This document shows positions 52,051-62,211 of a stretch of 64,000 bases of DNA, one piece after another (the stretch's first letter is position 1; each line of letters opens with the position of its first letter). Under the pieces are notes generated by a model that saw nothing but the letters and a program-made list of their open reading frames with translations, did no database searches and had not been told where the DNA came from. The stretch covers positions 14,735-78,734 of the forward strand of contig JACVGT010000034.1 of assembly GCA_018992685.1 (NCBI GenBank), in the 5' to 3' direction. The position numbers and the translations under genes are program-made. Source of the stretch: Theionarchaea archaeon. Lineage in GTDB: Archaea; Methanobacteriota_B; Thermococci; Methanofastidiosales; SZ-28-30.

Positions 52051-52370
52051 GAAGGTTCAATCAGGTTCGCAGAGACCACATGGTACGCCTTTTCTTCAAG
52101 CTCGTCCAGGTATTTTCCTCCCTTGAGATAGAGAGTCAGGTAGGGTATAACCTCGTTAGGAACTGGCAGGCTCTCAACCTCTCTCTGGTTCATCTGGGTA
52201 ATACCTGTATCCAGGGTTTCCAGAGTCGCGACTGCCCTATGGAACGGAGGAACGTTCTTTTCTTGAAGAATGTGCTTCCTGAGATAGCCGACTCTCAGCA
52301 GGAACTCTGAGCATTTCAGATTTCCAGGAATTCTCCCGTGAGGTACATATCGGTCTAATGCGTACCTCAT
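52047..52370 (-). CDS. Hypothetical protein behind the SPL-like radical SAM gene
   Basis: 107 residues, helical and basic at the start (MRYALDRYVPHGRIPGNLKCSEFLL), ending EVIPYLTLYLKGGKYLDELEEKAYHVVSANLIEPS. Not recognised. It lies 21 bases after the radical SAM gene on the same strand, so the two are probably one operon, and its role may be linked to that enzyme. Confidence 0.6.
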   Translation of the reverse strand: MRYALDRYVPHGRIPGNLKCSEFLLRVGYLRKHILQEKNVPPFHRAVATLETLDTGITQMNQREVESLPVPNEVIPYLTLYLKGGKYLDELEEKAYHVVSANLIEPS

Positions 52371-52391
52371 ACTGTGTTCATATCCGATCTT

Positions 52392-53300
52392 TTATCCTTT
52401 GACCTCAGGATACACGAACTCTGTTTTTTCAATCTGATTCACATTGATGTTCCCATATAGGTCGTTATTGCCATACAGGAGTTCATACCTTCGAAGGAGG
52501 TGAGGGTAGTGTTCTTGTACCACAGAGAGGAACTCCTGTTTGCTGCGCCCGGGTTTCAGAGTCAATCCCCAGCAGTACACGAATTCTGCCTGCGCTTCCT
52601 TGGCTCTTGTGTATAGCGCTTCCATGTTTTCATCAGTGTCCCCGATGAAGGGAAGCACGGGATAGAAATGAACACCCGCATGAATTCCCTCTTTTCTCAA
52701 GGTTCTGATTGCTGCAAAGCGTTCGTCTGTCGTGCTTGCATGTGGTTCGAAGATTCTCTGGGATTCATTGTCTGCAAGCGTAATGGTGAAACTGCAGCAG
52801 ACATGCGAAGTCTCATTGATAGACTTCAACAGGTCAAGATCCCGCAAGAGTAGAGTATTCTTGGTGAGAATGAAGACGGGGAGCCCATAGTCACGAGCAA
52901 TGGTCAACAGAGTTCTGGTCATTCTGGTTTCAGCTTCTGCGGGCTGGTAGACATCGCACACACCACCTCCAAGGTGGAGCACGAATTTAGGGGGCTGGGT
53001 TTTTTGAGCTGAGTCTTTCAAAGAAGGAATGAAATCCACCAGAGTGTCAGTTTTCTGCCTGTGAAGGGGGATAAATCCTTTCTTTCTGAAAAATCGTTCC
53101 AGGAGAATGGGTGCATTCGTTTTCACCTTGATGCGCTGGGAAAAATCTTCATGCATGAAATATCCTTCCGATTTTCCATCACAATACACACAATCATGGT
53201 AGCATCCCTGGTATGGGTTGAGATAGGCCTCACCCCAGGAGAAGAGGCTGGGAGAACTCTTCCTCATGATGGATTTTGCCTCGTATGGCTGCAGTATCAT
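52392..53300 (-). CDS. SPL-family radical SAM protein (COG1533)
   Basis: 302 residues: NPYQGCYHDCVYCDG (cluster motif CX3CX2C), HLGGGVCDVYQPAE, PVFILTKNTLLLRDLDLL, SFTITLADNESQRIFEPHASTTDERFAAI and GVHFYPVLPFIGDTDE. These are features of the spore-photoproduct-lyase-like group. Archaeal members are not lyases of spores; their substrate is unknown. The ATG at 53300 opens the operon with the small gene behind it. Confidence 0.88.
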   Translation of the reverse strand: MILQPYEAKSIMRKSSPSLFSWGEAYLNPYQGCYHDCVYCDGKSEGYFMHEDFSQRIKVKTNAPILLERFFRKKGFIPLHRQKTDTLVDFIPSLKDSAQKTQPPKFVLHLGGGVCDVYQPAEAETRMTRTLLTIARDYGLPVFILTKNTLLLRDLDLLKSINETSHVCCSFTITLADNESQRIFEPHASTTDERFAAIRTLRKEGIHAGVHFYPVLPFIGDTDENMEALYTRAKEAQAEFVYCWGLTLKPGRSKQEFLSVVQEHYPHLLRRYELLYGNNDLYGNINVNQIEKTEFVYPEVKG

Positions 53301-53467
53301 TGAAAGAGTATGTATCCTGTACTAAAGGATTTTGTGCAGGCCAACAATTGAGATAACGAAATCCAGGGACAGCAGGAAGGACAGATCAGCAGCTGACTCT
53401 ACCGGAATTTTTGTACTCTGCCATGGTAACCTTTATCACATGCAGCACCTACTCGTACCGTGGTTCC

Positions 53468-54607
53468 ATGCTGGAAAACATCAGAATTCTGGATCTATCC
53501 CGGTTATTACCCGGACCATACTGTTCCATGCTCCTGGCTGATCTGGGATGTCATGTCATCAAAATTGAAGAGCCCACCACAGGCGATTACGCCCGCTGGA
53601 TGCCGCCTTTCATCAAAACGGAGAGCGCCCGGTTCCTCTCTGTGAACAGAAACAAGAAAAGCATGACACTGAATCTGAAAGCAGAAAAAGGAAGAAGAAT
53701 TTTCATGCAGTTAGTAGAAAGAAGTGATGTCGTCCTTGAGAGCTTCCGTCCTGGCATCCTTGAAACTCTTCAGATCCATTATGAGGCAGCCCAGAAAGTG
53801 AATCCAGGGATTATTTACTGCTCTATAACAGCCTATGGACAGGATGGACCGTACAGTCATAAGGCAGCTCACGACCTCAATGTTATTGGGGTGGGAGGAG
53901 TATTGAGCATCACCAGGAACAGGGAAATACCAGGGATTCAAATTGCAGATACTGCTTCTGGATTGCTGGCATGCATCGGAATTCTGTCTGCTGTGATTGC
54001 CAGGGAGAGAACGGGGAAGGGGCAGCACCTTGACATCTCCATGCTCGACAGCATCGTGTCTTTGCTGTCAATCCATGCAGGAGAGTACTTTGCCACAAAG
54101 AAATCTCCTATCCCTGAGGAGATGGCTCTGTCAGGAGGTCTTGCCTGCTACAATGTCTACAGAACAAAAGACGGAAAATTCGTCACACTTGCGGCCTTGG
54201 AACCGAAATTCTGGCAGGAATTCTGTGGAGCAGTGGGGAGAGATGATCTGGGATCACGGCAATTTGATGACGATCAAGAAGAGCTGAAACAGGTCATGAA
54301 CAGGATATTTGAGGAAAAATCCCAGGAAGAGTGGCTGGCTATATTGCAGGATGTCTGCACTCCAGTAAACAATCTGGAACAGGTGTTCAGAGATCCACAA
54401 GTTCTTCATAGAAAAATGCTGTCTCAGATAGAGCACCCTGCTGCAGGTGTCATTGACCAGGTGGGGACACCGATAAAGTCATCCCATTTCTCCTGCGGGA
54501 TGAGGGTTCAACCTCCTTTGTTTGGCGAGCATACCATTCCCATATTGCAGGAGATGGGGCTTACCCAGGCTGAGATCAAGGAACTGCAGAGAGAAGGAGT
54601 AATATAG
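53468..54607 (+). CDS. CaiB/BaiF (class III) CoA transferase
   Basis: 379 residues: ILDLSRLLPGPYCSMLLADLGCHVIKIEEP (N-terminal CoA fold), NRNKKSMTLNLKAEKGRRIF, YGQDGPYSHKAAHDLN, and IQIADTASGLLACIGILSAVIAR with the catalytic Asp in IAD. The C-terminal VEHP/GTPIK-like end is present (GVIDQVGTPIKSS). It transfers CoA between acids, perhaps with the thiolase-like enzymes of this genome, but the acyl group is unknown. The start at 53468 fits the family; the ORF extends to 53411. Confidence 0.9.
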   Translation: MLENIRILDLSRLLPGPYCSMLLADLGCHVIKIEEPTTGDYARWMPPFIKTESARFLSVNRNKKSMTLNLKAEKGRRIFMQLVERSDVVLESFRPGILETLQIHYEAAQKVNPGIIYCSITAYGQDGPYSHKAAHDLNVIGVGGVLSITRNREIPGIQIADTASGLLACIGILSAVIARERTGKGQHLDISMLDSIVSLLSIHAGEYFATKKSPIPEEMALSGGLACYNVYRTKDGKFVTLAALEPKFWQEFCGAVGRDDLGSRQFDDDQEELKQVMNRIFEEKSQEEWLAILQDVCTPVNNLEQVFRDPQVLHRKMLSQIEHPAAGVIDQVGTPIKSSHFSCGMRVQPPLFGEHTIPILQEMGLTQAEIKELQREGVI

Positions 54608-54949
54608 CCAGATCAGCCTCACCGTTACCTTTTTCCTAGATAAATCCATTTCTCACTCATAAGTGGTGTTTTGATTTATTCTTACCACTCTTGGAATTCT
54701 TTCATGTCAAATTGAGCAATTAGAGAACAAAAAAAGAGATTTCAGGACTACTTTTTACAATGAAAGAGAAGCCGACGTATATTCATTGAGAAACCTTTAT
54801 ATTGTTCTATTCCATAGAGAGAGAAAGAGTGGGATTGACAAAAGGTGAATAGTGAAGGAAGTGTTCAAAGAGGAGAAAAGAAGAGTCCTGAAATGTGAAG
54901 CTTCTTCCATAGCCAGGGGTCATAGCATGAACGACATGGGAATGATTCT

Positions 54950-57142
54950 ATGACAGAAACACATACGAGAGGAAAGCTCAAAGAACTGGAAGAAAGATAC
55001 AGGGCCCTTTTTGATAGAACTCTTTATTGTGTGTATATCAATGATTTTGATGGAAATATCCTTGATGCAAACGAAACTGCCCTGAACCTTCTGGGATATA
55101 CAAAGGACGAAATACCTTCCCTGAATTTCTCTGCACTCCTAGACAGTGATCAGCTGGAAGCAGTAAGAGAGGCTACCAGGAATCTCCTCGAGTCGGGATT
55201 TCGGGAATCGCCCGTTGAGTACCGATTAAGGAAAAAGGACGGGTCATCTGTCTGGGTTGAAGCAGAAGCCTCCCTGCTCTTCAGGGACGGAAAGCCTTAT
55301 GCCATACAGGGGATTGCGAAAGACATCACTGAACAGAAGATGACTCTTGAGGCTCTCAGAGAGAGTGAGGAGAAATACAGGTCGCTCACAACCAACCTTA
55401 ACGTAGGGGTCTACCGGAACGTACCAGGGCCCCAAGGGTGGTTCATAGAGGCCAACCCTGCAGTTGTGAAGATGTTTGGGTATGCCAGTAAGAACGAATT
55501 CTTGGAACTATCTGTTTGTGAGATTTTCCAGAACCCGGAAGACAGAGATTTGTTGGACAAGAAGATATCGAAAGAAGGATTCGTCAAAGGTGAGGAATTA
55601 CTTCTCAAGAAGAGAGATGGAAGTACCTTTGTAGGATCAGTCTCCGCCGTGGCAGTCAAAGGTAACGATGGAAGAACGTTATATCATGACGGGATAATCG
55701 AGGACATTTCTGAGAGAAAACATTCACAGAAAGAACTGGAGGACTCAGAAGAGAAGTACAGAACTCTGGTTGAACAGTCCTTGCAGGGAATTGTCATTGT
55801 TCGGGGCATTCCCCCCAGACCTGTCTTTGTCAATCCGGCTGTGGCTGAAATGTCGGGGTACTCTTCTCAGGAGATACTCTCTTTCTCATCAGAAGAGATG
55901 ACATCCCTCATACATCCACAGGACCAGAAGCGCCTGTTCAGAGACTATCAGAGACGGCTGAGGGGGGAAAAACCCTCTCCACACTTTGAAATGCGCATTG
56001 TGAGACAGGATGGAGAACTTCGATGGCTGGAGGCCCATTCACGACTGATAACGTACTCTGGAGAGCCAGCTGTCCAGGCAATATTCGTGGATGTCACCGA
56101 GCGAAAACGAGCAGAGGAGAAGATACGAACTCTCAACCTCGAACTCAAAGAGAGGATAGAAGAGAGATCCACACGAATCGAAATGCTGCTCAATGCGAGG
56201 CAGAGGCTTCAGGTTGAAAAGAACTGGGAAAAAGGATTGCGAGAGATCGTCGAAACCATGGAAAACCTTGGATTTGACCATACGGGCATCTTTCTGGTCA
56301 ATCGCGTGCGAAAAAGCCTTGTTTTTCACTCGGGAACAGGGATTGATCTACCTGATGCAGGTACTGCCGTTCCTCTCAGTGATAGCGAGCATTTTGGCGT
56401 GAGATGCGTCCTCGACAAGAGGACCATTCATATCAAAGATGCTTCTTCTGCTGAAGGGAGCCGAATAGGACCAGGACCCAGTTCCTTTGTATGGATTCCC
56501 ATCATGGTTCAAAATGAGGCTTTTGCTGCCCTAGCTGCAGGGAACTTCCGTAAAGACAATCCTGTTAACGAGGAAGATGTGAAAGATCTTGAGATTCTGG
56601 CAAGCATGTGCGGGAATTTCATTGACAGGACGAGCCTACTTGTGGAACCCGCTCCTGAGGAACTTACTTCTACGAAAATAAGATATTGGATTGACCCATC
56701 TGAAGGGTATACTGTCCTGGAGAAGAAACCAGAACGATCATTGAAGATTTTTCAAGATCTGGTAACCCATGGTATTCCGGGATTTGTCATTTCCAGGGAA
56801 TATCCAGAAAAGGTGAGAAGGAAATACAACCTCATGAAAACGCCGATATTGTGGCTGTCCAGGTTCGAGGTTGATGATGCGCTGAGTCCAGATGATCTTC
56901 CCAAATTGATTTACATCGTGAAGGATTTTACAAAGAAGTGTGAGGAATCTGTGGTCTTCCTTGATGGATTGGAATATCTCATCACCCAGATTGGGTTCGA
57001 CACTGTCATGAAGTACGTGGAAGAGTTGAAAGACATTGTGGTGACAAACAAATCCCGTCTCATTGTCCCTGTTCACAGAGGTGCCATATCTGACAGGGAA
57101 TTTAGTATACTGGAGAAGGAATTTGTGGTGATGACAGAATGA
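54950..57142 (+). CDS. Three-PAS, GAF, DUF835 sensor protein
   Basis: 730 residues: PAS/PAC at about 12-130 (ALFDRTLYCVYINDFDGNI...IAKDITEQK), 140-260 (LTTNLNVGVYRN...DISERKH) and 265-385 (LVEQSLQGIVIV...VDVTERKR). A coiled coil follows, then a GAF domain (about 425-565) and a C-terminal DUF835 domain (RSLKIFQDLVTHGIPGFVISREYPEKVRRKY...IVPVHRG). DUF835 is the archaeal output domain often joined to PAS/GAF modules; its action is unknown. A TATA-like CCTTTATATT near 54795 precedes a leader of about 125 bases in the 342-base gap 54608-54949, which has no gene. Confidence 0.9.
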   Translation: MTETHTRGKLKELEERYRALFDRTLYCVYINDFDGNILDANETALNLLGYTKDEIPSLNFSALLDSDQLEAVREATRNLLESGFRESPVEYRLRKKDGSSVWVEAEASLLFRDGKPYAIQGIAKDITEQKMTLEALRESEEKYRSLTTNLNVGVYRNVPGPQGWFIEANPAVVKMFGYASKNEFLELSVCEIFQNPEDRDLLDKKISKEGFVKGEELLLKKRDGSTFVGSVSAVAVKGNDGRTLYHDGIIEDISERKHSQKELEDSEEKYRTLVEQSLQGIVIVRGIPPRPVFVNPAVAEMSGYSSQEILSFSSEEMTSLIHPQDQKRLFRDYQRRLRGEKPSPHFEMRIVRQDGELRWLEAHSRLITYSGEPAVQAIFVDVTERKRAEEKIRTLNLELKERIEERSTRIEMLLNARQRLQVEKNWEKGLREIVETMENLGFDHTGIFLVNRVRKSLVFHSGTGIDLPDAGTAVPLSDSEHFGVRCVLDKRTIHIKDASSAEGSRIGPGPSSFVWIPIMVQNEAFAALAAGNFRKDNPVNEEDVKDLEILASMCGNFIDRTSLLVEPAPEELTSTKIRYWIDPSEGYTVLEKKPERSLKIFQDLVTHGIPGFVISREYPEKVRRKYNLMKTPILWLSRFEVDDALSPDDLPKLIYIVKDFTKKCEESVVFLDGLEYLITQIGFDTVMKYVEELKDIVVTNKSRLIVPVHRGAISDREFSILEKEFVVMTE

Positions 57143-57205
57143 TGTGTCTGGATAACCCCTGTCTGAAGGGTTCTCAATCCGCCCCGATGATCACAGGACA
57201 GACAC

Positions 57206-59011
57206 TTACATAGTCACGTCTCGTATGAATGTCACGACTCTCTTGTAGCTCTCATGGACATTCTTCTTCTTTTTCAGCCCATGTCCTTCATCCTCATAGC
57301 ATATCATTGCGAACAAGTGGTCTCTGCTTGCGTCCTGCGCTTTCCTGAAAGCATAGTTAAGTCCTGAGACGGGAGTGTACCCGTCACTACAACCATGAAT
57401 TGTCAGAATGGGCCTCTTCAGGTTCTCTATGTTACTGGCAAAGGATCTGTCAGTCAAGAGGTCTTCGTCTTCAATGTCCATCCAGACACACCCACTCGTT
57501 AACAACCAGGTTGAGGCATGTTCAGGAAGAAGAGTGTACACCCCGGATATGCACACTCCACCCAGACACACGTCAGGATATTTCACGAGAGTCATTGCAG
57601 CAAGATAGGCTCCGTAACTCTGACCACCCACAACGAAGGAAGTGTACCCCTGCTTTTCCAGGTATTTTATGCCTTCTAGTACGTCTCTGAGGTCTCCTCC
57701 CCCCAGATCGTTCCAGTTGAGCTTCTCGAATTCGCTGCCATATCCCTTGCTCCCCCTGAAATTGGGAGTGAAAACAGCCATCCCGTTCAAGGCAAAGTAC
57801 TGGACAACAGGGTCAAACTCATTCAGACTGATGTCAGAGGGGCCGCCGTGCAGCCACACCAGAACAGGTGTTGCTTCAGCGTTGTATAACCACCCGCCAA
57901 TTGTTCTTCCGTCAAACGTCTGGTAGTGAACTGGGGTAGGCTGGTAGGTGGGGCATGCTGGTGGCTCTGAGTACTGGGGCCGAGGTGACCCTTCCAACGG
58001 TATAAACAGGATGCCAGTTCCCTCACGTGAGCTGGAGAACCAGCAGTACACCCCTTTTTCGCTCCACCTAGGATGAGAAAGGCACCCTTTGGTCCTGACC
58101 TCTCTTCGTATTCCTTCTTCTACAGAAAGGAATACAAGGCATGTCATCCCGTCTATGTATTCATTACACGCAATCCATTCCCCATCAGGGAATACTTCAT
58201 AGAATTCCTTATCCCACGTATCTTCCTTGTGGTCGACCCACTGGAATTCTCCACTTCCTGCAGATATTCCAAACTCATCGTAGCCCTGTGAATCAGAAAG
58301 AAAAACAAACCTATCCTGGTCTATCCAGATGTTTGAGATCGTCCTGGAGAGATCAGACGAAGAGAGGTACCATATGTAAGGACTTCCCACCCTTGCTGAT
58401 GAATTCGGGAAAGAAATGAGCTTTATTGTCTCTTTCTCTTCGAGAGAGTAGCTCCACACTTCGCCACATAAGTCTGGCTGGCTCCGTGTCCAGTACACGA
58501 TACGGGTTGCATCAGGTGACCACACAAATGATCGAAGGTATGAGGGTGGCTCTGGCACGACAATAGGGGCACGTGTCTTTCCCTCCACAGAGTTGAACCT
58601 CAACACATACAGACTGAGGAGGCCACCACGGTCTGAAAGATAGGCCACACGAGTTGCATCAGGCGAGGGCTGAGGAGACAGGTTCCTCGCGCTTCCGGTT
58701 AGGGGGACTGATCTTCCATTCTGGTACAGATAGATGTCAGTTCTATCGCCTGTCTCTTCTTGGATGTAGAGAATATCAGTACCAGAAAAAACAGGTGAAT
58801 ATCCCTTGCCCAGGTCCCGAACTGTACCTGCAGAAAGAATTCGCAGTCGATTCCCCTCATCTTTCCGTGATATAACAATATCCTCTCCCCTCACGTCAAA
58901 CCCTCTCAACACTCTTGGAGTGTCCAGTAGTGCATCGCCAGACATGATATCCCTCGTCATACTACGATACGGCTCCTCTGTTTTAATGATTTCGCACCTC
59001 ATTGGGTACAT
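57206..59011 (-). CDS. S9-family (prolyl oligopeptidase-type) serine peptidase
   Basis: 601 residues. The N-terminal propeller (about 1-340) holds TolB-like repeats (SPQPSPDATRVAYLSDRGG, SFVWSPDATRIVYWTR). The C-terminal alpha/beta-hydrolase domain has HGGPSDI (oxyanion), GGQSYGAY (nucleophile Ser), GCSDGYTP (Asp) and DEGHG (His). There is no signal peptide, so it is cytosolic, acting on small peptides. The ATG at 59011 is preceded 13 bases upstream by the 21-bp repeat of the MITE-like element. Confidence 0.9.
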   Translation of the reverse strand: MYPMRCEIIKTEEPYRSMTRDIMSGDALLDTPRVLRGFDVRGEDIVISRKDEGNRLRILSAGTVRDLGKGYSPVFSGTDILYIQEETGDRTDIYLYQNGRSVPLTGSARNLSPQPSPDATRVAYLSDRGGLLSLYVLRFNSVEGKTRAPIVVPEPPSYLRSFVWSPDATRIVYWTRSQPDLCGEVWSYSLEEKETIKLISFPNSSARVGSPYIWYLSSSDLSRTISNIWIDQDRFVFLSDSQGYDEFGISAGSGEFQWVDHKEDTWDKEFYEVFPDGEWIACNEYIDGMTCLVFLSVEEGIRREVRTKGCLSHPRWSEKGVYCWFSSSREGTGILFIPLEGSPRPQYSEPPACPTYQPTPVHYQTFDGRTIGGWLYNAEATPVLVWLHGGPSDISLNEFDPVVQYFALNGMAVFTPNFRGSKGYGSEFEKLNWNDLGGGDLRDVLEGIKYLEKQGYTSFVVGGQSYGAYLAAMTLVKYPDVCLGGVCISGVYTLLPEHASTWLLTSGCVWMDIEDEDLLTDRSFASNIENLKRPILTIHGCSDGYTPVSGLNYAFRKAQDASRDHLFAMICYEDEGHGLKKKKNVHESYKRVVTFIRDVTM

Positions 59012-59023
59012 ATCAATGAAGTC

Positions 59024-59144
59024 TTCGATTTACGGTGGATAATTCTGAATTGAATCTGTCTGGCGCCACGAGTTCAGAATCTGAACCTTTTGGGGGTCAA
59101 GATTTGGCAGGGTCAGTGACCACATTTATCCACCGAGTTTCGAA
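59024..59144. repeat. 121-bp element with 21-bp terminal inverted repeats
   Basis: The left end at 59024-59044 (core TTTACGGTGGATAATT) is found inverted at 59124-59144 (core AAACTCGGTGGATAAAT on the minus strand) with 16 of 21 positions equal. The left end is identical to 24483-24503. No ORF lies inside. The gap 59012-59492 contains this element and an A/T-rich promoter region for the next gene. It may be a MITE-like element or a family of transcription-linked structures. Confidence 0.5.
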
Positions 59145-59492
59145 CAATCAATACAGTGTACGAGAGAATATGATTTGCCGTAGTGAAAGAAAAAATTTTT
59201 CCTAGAGCTTTATTTTGGAGAAAACTTCTTCTTGTGCCTTTTCGAAAATAATTACATCTTTTTTCCAAGAAAGGCATATAAGACTTCCTCCGGAATCCAC
59301 AGCAGGTAAATCAAACACGAACCTTCCGCTCTGGTGAGGAGTCGGGTGAGGCCAGTTCTTCTTCTACTCGTCCCCTGGGCTGATCGTCCGGCTTCTCATC
59401 AACCACATTGCAAGTGTAATTTTCCAGGCTTCAAGGTTCCAAAAGTATATATGTATGCTCCTTCTTCTTGATATACTTTCACGAGGGATACT

Positions 59493-59807
59493 ATGACAGC
59501 ATGCAAGAAATGTGGAACTGAGCTCCCTGAGAACGCCCAATTCTGCCACAGGTGTGGCGCTTCTGTAGGTACCACACGAGAGGAATTCTACATTGATTCT
59601 GATCATCTCGTTGAGAAGATCAAAGAACTCATTCATGAGGGAAATGTAACCAGAGTCATTGTTAAGGACGAAAACGACAAGCTCCTCCTGGAAATACCAG
59701 TAACCATAGGGGTCATCGGAGTGCTTATCGCTCCCTGGCTGGCTGCTCTAGGTGCTATTGCTGCCCTGGCCACCAGGTGCAGGATCATTGTAGAAAGAAA
59801 AGAATAA
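59493..59807 (+). CDS. Zinc-ribbon DUF4342-type membrane-associated protein
   Basis: 104 residues: MTACKKCGTELPENAQFCHRCGAS (zinc ribbon with two CxxC), a helical middle (DSDHLVEKIKELIHEGNVTRVIVKDENDKLLLEIPVTIGV) of DUF4342 type, and one membrane helix (LIAPWLAALGAIAALAT). The family is widespread and uncharacterised. AAGTATATAT near 59443 is the promoter and GAGGGATACT precedes the ATG. Confidence 0.85.
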   Translation: MTACKKCGTELPENAQFCHRCGASVGTTREEFYIDSDHLVEKIKELIHEGNVTRVIVKDENDKLLLEIPVTIGVIGVLIAPWLAALGAIAALATRCRIIVERKE

Positions 59808-59846
59808 AGTTGCACTCTCAGATTGAAATTCTACGTGGGTACCATC

Positions 59847-62174
59847 ATGCTCATTATTAGAAAAACTACCCGGAAGACGCCAGAACTTGAGATTTACTCA
59901 ATAAAGAATGGCAGGAGAATCTACTACTTGACCTTACGGGAAGAAAAAGGTAGAATAAGGCCTTACCGGTTTCGTTCAGGAGATGAATTGTATCAGCCCA
60001 AGAGAGCGGTGCAGATGCTCAAGTCTGAACCAGTGTTCCTTTCTAGGGATGACGAAACCCTCACCATCAAGAACGAGCTGGAAGAATTGTTCTCCTACCT
60101 GCAGACAAAATATGAATGGATTGATTTGTGCCGCCACTGTTTTATTGAAGGAAGAGTCACTCAAAACCCTGAGTATATATACCACGGTGAGAACATCTGC
60201 AGGTCCTGTGCTCTCCATGAAGTGAAGAAAGAACTCACGTTCAGGAAGGTTTCAATCCCCGTGGAGCCAATTCTGGACAGGCTGAAGAACGTTGACCAGA
60301 TCATCAGTCTGCTGGACCCGCGCTACACCAAAGCCAAAGATACCTTGTATGATGTCATAGAAGGGCATATGCCAGAGAACCCCCTGTCTGTGGAGGAATT
60401 AGATCTGCCAGAACGGTTCAAAGCCATCATCAAGAAGGAAGTCACCCATCTCCTCCCCATTCAGCAGAAAGCAGTTGAATCTGGACTGCTGAAGGATCGA
60501 GATCTGCTCGTCGTGTCGGCCACTGCATCAGGGAAAACACTTATAGCGGAACTGGCGGGACTGAAAAAGGTCTGTGAAGGCAAGAAGTTTCTGTTTCTGG
60601 TTCCTCTGGTGGCTCTGGCCAACCAGAAGTACGAGGATTTTAAAAAACGATATAGTTCACTGTGCAGGGTGTCCATCAGGGTGGGCACGAGCCGCATACG
60701 AACCACGGACGACCTCCTGGTGATGGACAGTGATGTCAGTGCAGATATACTTGTGGGAACATATGAAGGGCTGGATTTTCTCATCCGGGCTAACGTGGAC
60801 CTGGGTGATGTGGGCTGCATCGCCATTGATGAGGTGCACATGGTGTCAGATCCAGAACGCGGTCCCCGGCTGGATGGGATGATTTCCCGACTGAGAGCGT
60901 TGTATCCTGAGGCACAGTTTCTGGGGCTATCAGCCACGGTGGGAAACCCAGAAGAAATCAGCAGGGATCTAAAGTGCACTCTTGTATTGTATGCAGAGCG
61001 CCCCGTGCCCCTGGAGAGGCACATTGTTCTGACCCCCGATAAGAATGATACTATTAAGGAATTGATTGAAAAGGAATGGAAGAGTGTTTCCCGGTACGGG
61101 TACCACGGGCAGAGCATTCTTTTCACCAACTCCCGCAGGAATTGTGAGACGCTAGCAGGATTTCTGAGATCAAAAGGGATACGAGCACAGGCGTATCATG
61201 CAGGACTACCCTATGTCAAGCGGAAATCTACTGAACTCTCCTTCTGGAACCAGAAATTGCAGGCAGTGTGTTGCACGGCCGCCTTGTCTGCTGGAGTGGA
61301 TTTTCCTTCCTCCTGTGTCATATTTGATAGTTACAAGATGGGGATTGAAGAGCTCCGCAAACAGGAGTTTGAGCAGATGACAGGGAGGGCAGGGCGTCCC
61401 TTGTACCACGAAAAGGGAACCGTGTACTTGCTGGTGGAACCGTTTTCAGAAGAGGACACCGTGCTACACCACCTGCTGGAAGGAGAGATGGAAGACGTGG
61501 ACATGGTCTACACAAAGGAGCAGGAGCTGGAGAATGTTCTGGCTGCCAGGGCGTGTGGATTACCCCTGGAAGCAGTCAATGGATATGCACTGTGGGAGCT
61601 TGACTCCTTGTTGGTGGGGGACCTGGAGAACTGTGGCATGGTGGCACAGGGCGAGATCACAGGATATGGGAGGGCAGCCTCAGTCTCATTCCTGAACGTG
61701 GAGCAGGCAGAGTTCATCCGGAGGAACCTGAGGAAGGATGTCCTGGATATCGTGGTCCCTCTGGAGTCATTTGCGAACGTGTACCTAACACAGAGGTTAA
61801 AGTCGCAGTTGGACCTGGAAGTTGATACTCTGTTTTCAGGGGCATGTCTGGAGGTCTTAGCCAGGAGTGATGCAGGGTTGACAATCTTGAAAGCGTTTTT
61901 TGTGTGTGATTGCCGAGAGAACCCATACTGTGAACATTCGAAATGGAATATCTCCAGATATATCTGTGAATTGCGGGTGAAAGGGCTGTCACCCTCTGGG
62001 ATATCCCGGCGGTTCAGGCAGGACTATGGGCTGCTCCTGTATCCTGGGGATGTGTTCTCGTATCTGGATGCAGTGGTGCATAAGCTGGAAGCTGTGGAAA
62101 GAGTTGCAGATGTATTCGGAGAGGAGAGGACAGTGAAAAAGGCCAGAGCCTTGAAGAGCCAGATTGAAAGATAG
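59847..62174 (+). CDS. Archaeal Ski2-like superfamily 2 helicase (ASH-Ski2, COG1202)
   Basis: 775 residues. The N-terminal extension holds a zinc ribbon (CRHC...CRSC, about residues 95-120). The helicase core has Q-like region ELDLPERFKAIIKKEVTHLLPIQQKA, motif I SATASGKT, motif II DEVH, motif III LSATVGN and motif VI QMTGRAGRP. A C-terminal Sec63/winged-helix-like part ends with another Cys group (CDCRENPYCEHS). ASH-Ski2 is archaea-specific and associates with aRNase J in RNA decay. The start at the ATG 59847 fits the family; a TTG at 59823 would add eight residues. Confidence 0.92.
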   Translation: MLIIRKTTRKTPELEIYSIKNGRRIYYLTLREEKGRIRPYRFRSGDELYQPKRAVQMLKSEPVFLSRDDETLTIKNELEELFSYLQTKYEWIDLCRHCFIEGRVTQNPEYIYHGENICRSCALHEVKKELTFRKVSIPVEPILDRLKNVDQIISLLDPRYTKAKDTLYDVIEGHMPENPLSVEELDLPERFKAIIKKEVTHLLPIQQKAVESGLLKDRDLLVVSATASGKTLIAELAGLKKVCEGKKFLFLVPLVALANQKYEDFKKRYSSLCRVSIRVGTSRIRTTDDLLVMDSDVSADILVGTYEGLDFLIRANVDLGDVGCIAIDEVHMVSDPERGPRLDGMISRLRALYPEAQFLGLSATVGNPEEISRDLKCTLVLYAERPVPLERHIVLTPDKNDTIKELIEKEWKSVSRYGYHGQSILFTNSRRNCETLAGFLRSKGIRAQAYHAGLPYVKRKSTELSFWNQKLQAVCCTAALSAGVDFPSSCVIFDSYKMGIEELRKQEFEQMTGRAGRPLYHEKGTVYLLVEPFSEEDTVLHHLLEGEMEDVDMVYTKEQELENVLAARACGLPLEAVNGYALWELDSLLVGDLENCGMVAQGEITGYGRAASVSFLNVEQAEFIRRNLRKDVLDIVVPLESFANVYLTQRLKSQLDLEVDTLFSGACLEVLARSDAGLTILKAFFVCDCRENPYCEHSKWNISRYICELRVKGLSPSGISRRFRQDYGLLLYPGDVFSYLDAVVHKLEAVERVADVFGEERTVKKARALKSQIER

Positions 62175-62211
62175 AAAGAGAGATGAAGGGAGACGAAGGA
62201 GAAGGAAAGGG

